Positions 5,569-6,214 of a stretch of 6,214 nt of DNA are shown one piece after another. The DNA lies in the NCBI GenBank assembly GCA_026984715.1, contig JALSRO010000473.1, forward strand, positions 1 to 6,214. The letters run 5' to 3'. Position 1 is the stretch's first letter; each line of letters opens with the position of its first letter. The DNA is from Chromatiales bacterium. GTDB taxonomy: Bacteria; Pseudomonadota; Gammaproteobacteria; Thiohalospirales; Thiohalospiraceae. The translations under genes were made by a program, and so were the position numbers. A model generated the notes under the pieces. That model did no database searches. It had not been told where the DNA came from and worked only from the letters and a program-made list of their open reading frames with translations.

Positions 5569-6214
5569 ATGGCCACTCTACCGATGGTTGCGCAACAGCG
5601 GCCCCGCTTCGGCACTCACCCCCCCCTGTCCCTGTATATCCACCTCCCCTGGTGCGTACGCAAATGCCCCTACTGCGACTTCAACTCCCACGAAGCCCCC
5701 GACCACTTTCCGGAACAGGAGTATGCAGATGCGCTGATCGCCGATCTGGACCAGGATCTTCCCCGTATCTGGGGGCGCACCATCCAGACCATCTTTCTCG
5801 GCGGCGGTACCCCCAATCTCTTTTCCGGTTCCACTATCGACAACCTTCTGTCACAACTGCGCTCTCGGCTACGCCTCAGCCCTACAACCGAGATAACGAT
5901 GGAGGCAAACCCGGGCGCCTGCCACATTGAACAGTTCGCCCGCTTCCGGGAGGCCGGCATCAATCGCCTTTCCCTCGGTGTTCAAAGTTTCAATGACGAC
6001 TCACTGCAGAACGTGGGAAGGATCCACAACGGCCGGCAAGCATACGATGCGGTGATATCGGCCCGGGAAGCAGGATTCGACAATATCAATCTGGACCTGA
6101 TGTTTGGACTACCGGGACAGAGCGCAAGCATAGCACACAACGATCTGCAAACGGCCATCGAGCTGTATCCAGAGCACATCTCATACTATCAACTGACCAT
6201 CGAACCCAATACCG
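5569..6214 (+). CDS. hemW: Radical SAM heme chaperone HemW, 5' part
   Basis: HemW is a radical SAM protein related to coproporphyrinogen III dehydrogenase HemN. Characterised members bind heme and deliver it to heme proteins rather than oxidising coproporphyrinogen. The window holds the first 215 codons of a protein usually near 380-400 residues; it runs off the end without a stop. The iron-sulfur cluster motif CxxxCxxC is C29, C33 and C36, followed by DFNSH. GGGTP (78-82) and EANPG (112-116) are SAM-binding motifs. GVQSF (137-141), NLDLMFGLPGQ (174-184) and YYQLTIEPNT at the edge match E. coli HemW (YggW). The residues after CPYC are DF, as in E. coli HemW. The distinction from HemN rests on overall similarity, on this motif, and on the rdgB neighbour. 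The start is either 5569 or 5584, since no earlier ATG, GTG or TTG is in frame after the rdgB stop. Confidence 0.95.
   Translation, partial: MATLPMVAQQRPRFGTHPPLSLYIHLPWCVRKCPYCDFNSHEAPDHFPEQEYADALIADLDQDLPRIWGRTIQTIFLGGGTPNLFSGSTIDNLLSQLRSRLRLSPTTEITMEANPGACHIEQFARFREAGINRLSLGVQSFNDDSLQNVGRIHNGRQAYDAVISAREAGFDNINLDLMFGLPGQSASIAHNDLQTAIELYPEHISYYQLTIEPNT

Overview
This window is an ordinary, compact housekeeping stretch from what looks like a gammaproteobacterial chromosome of moderately high GC. The proteins read as close relatives of the E. coli and Pseudomonas versions, and the order spoT-rpoZ-gmk-yicC, divergent from rph, is a known gammaproteobacterial arrangement. I cannot name the genus from the sequence. 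No mobile element, CRISPR array, tRNA, rRNA, prophage or defence gene is visible.

Left block (55-4126, minus strand). Read in transcription order, this is yicC (endoribonuclease-family protein), gmk (guanylate kinase), rpoZ (RNA polymerase omega subunit) and spoT (bifunctional ppGpp synthetase/hydrolase). The gaps are 62 and 79 bases, and rpoZ and spoT then overlap by 56 bases, so the genes are probably co-transcribed. The spoT reading frame starts inside rpoZ and carries about 35 residues more than E. coli SpoT at its N-terminus. The gaps contain small hairpins, but none has the T-run of an intrinsic terminator. The first 54 bases of the window hold only a small hairpin downstream of spoT.

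Divergent promoter region (4127-4234). A perfect TATAAT box lies about 34 bases before the rph start. There is no good -35 box; its place is taken by two AACCGA direct repeats 10 bases apart. No convincing promoter for yicC was found.

Right block (4235-6214, plus strand). This is rph (RNase PH), rdgB (dITP/XTP pyrophosphatase, start overlapping the rph stop by 13 bases) and hemW (radical SAM heme chaperone, cut by the window edge). The tight spacing implies one operon.

Functionally, several products meet at guanine nucleotides and RNA. Gmk makes GDP from GMP, SpoT makes and degrades (p)ppGpp, omega helps form a ppGpp site on RNA polymerase, RNase PH trims tRNA 3' ends, YicC acts in RNA turnover, and RdgB removes deaminated purine triphosphates. 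HemW is the odd member. I found no undescribed system. The points worth a second look are the spoT/rpoZ overlap with its N-terminal extension, and the repeat architecture of the rph promoter.
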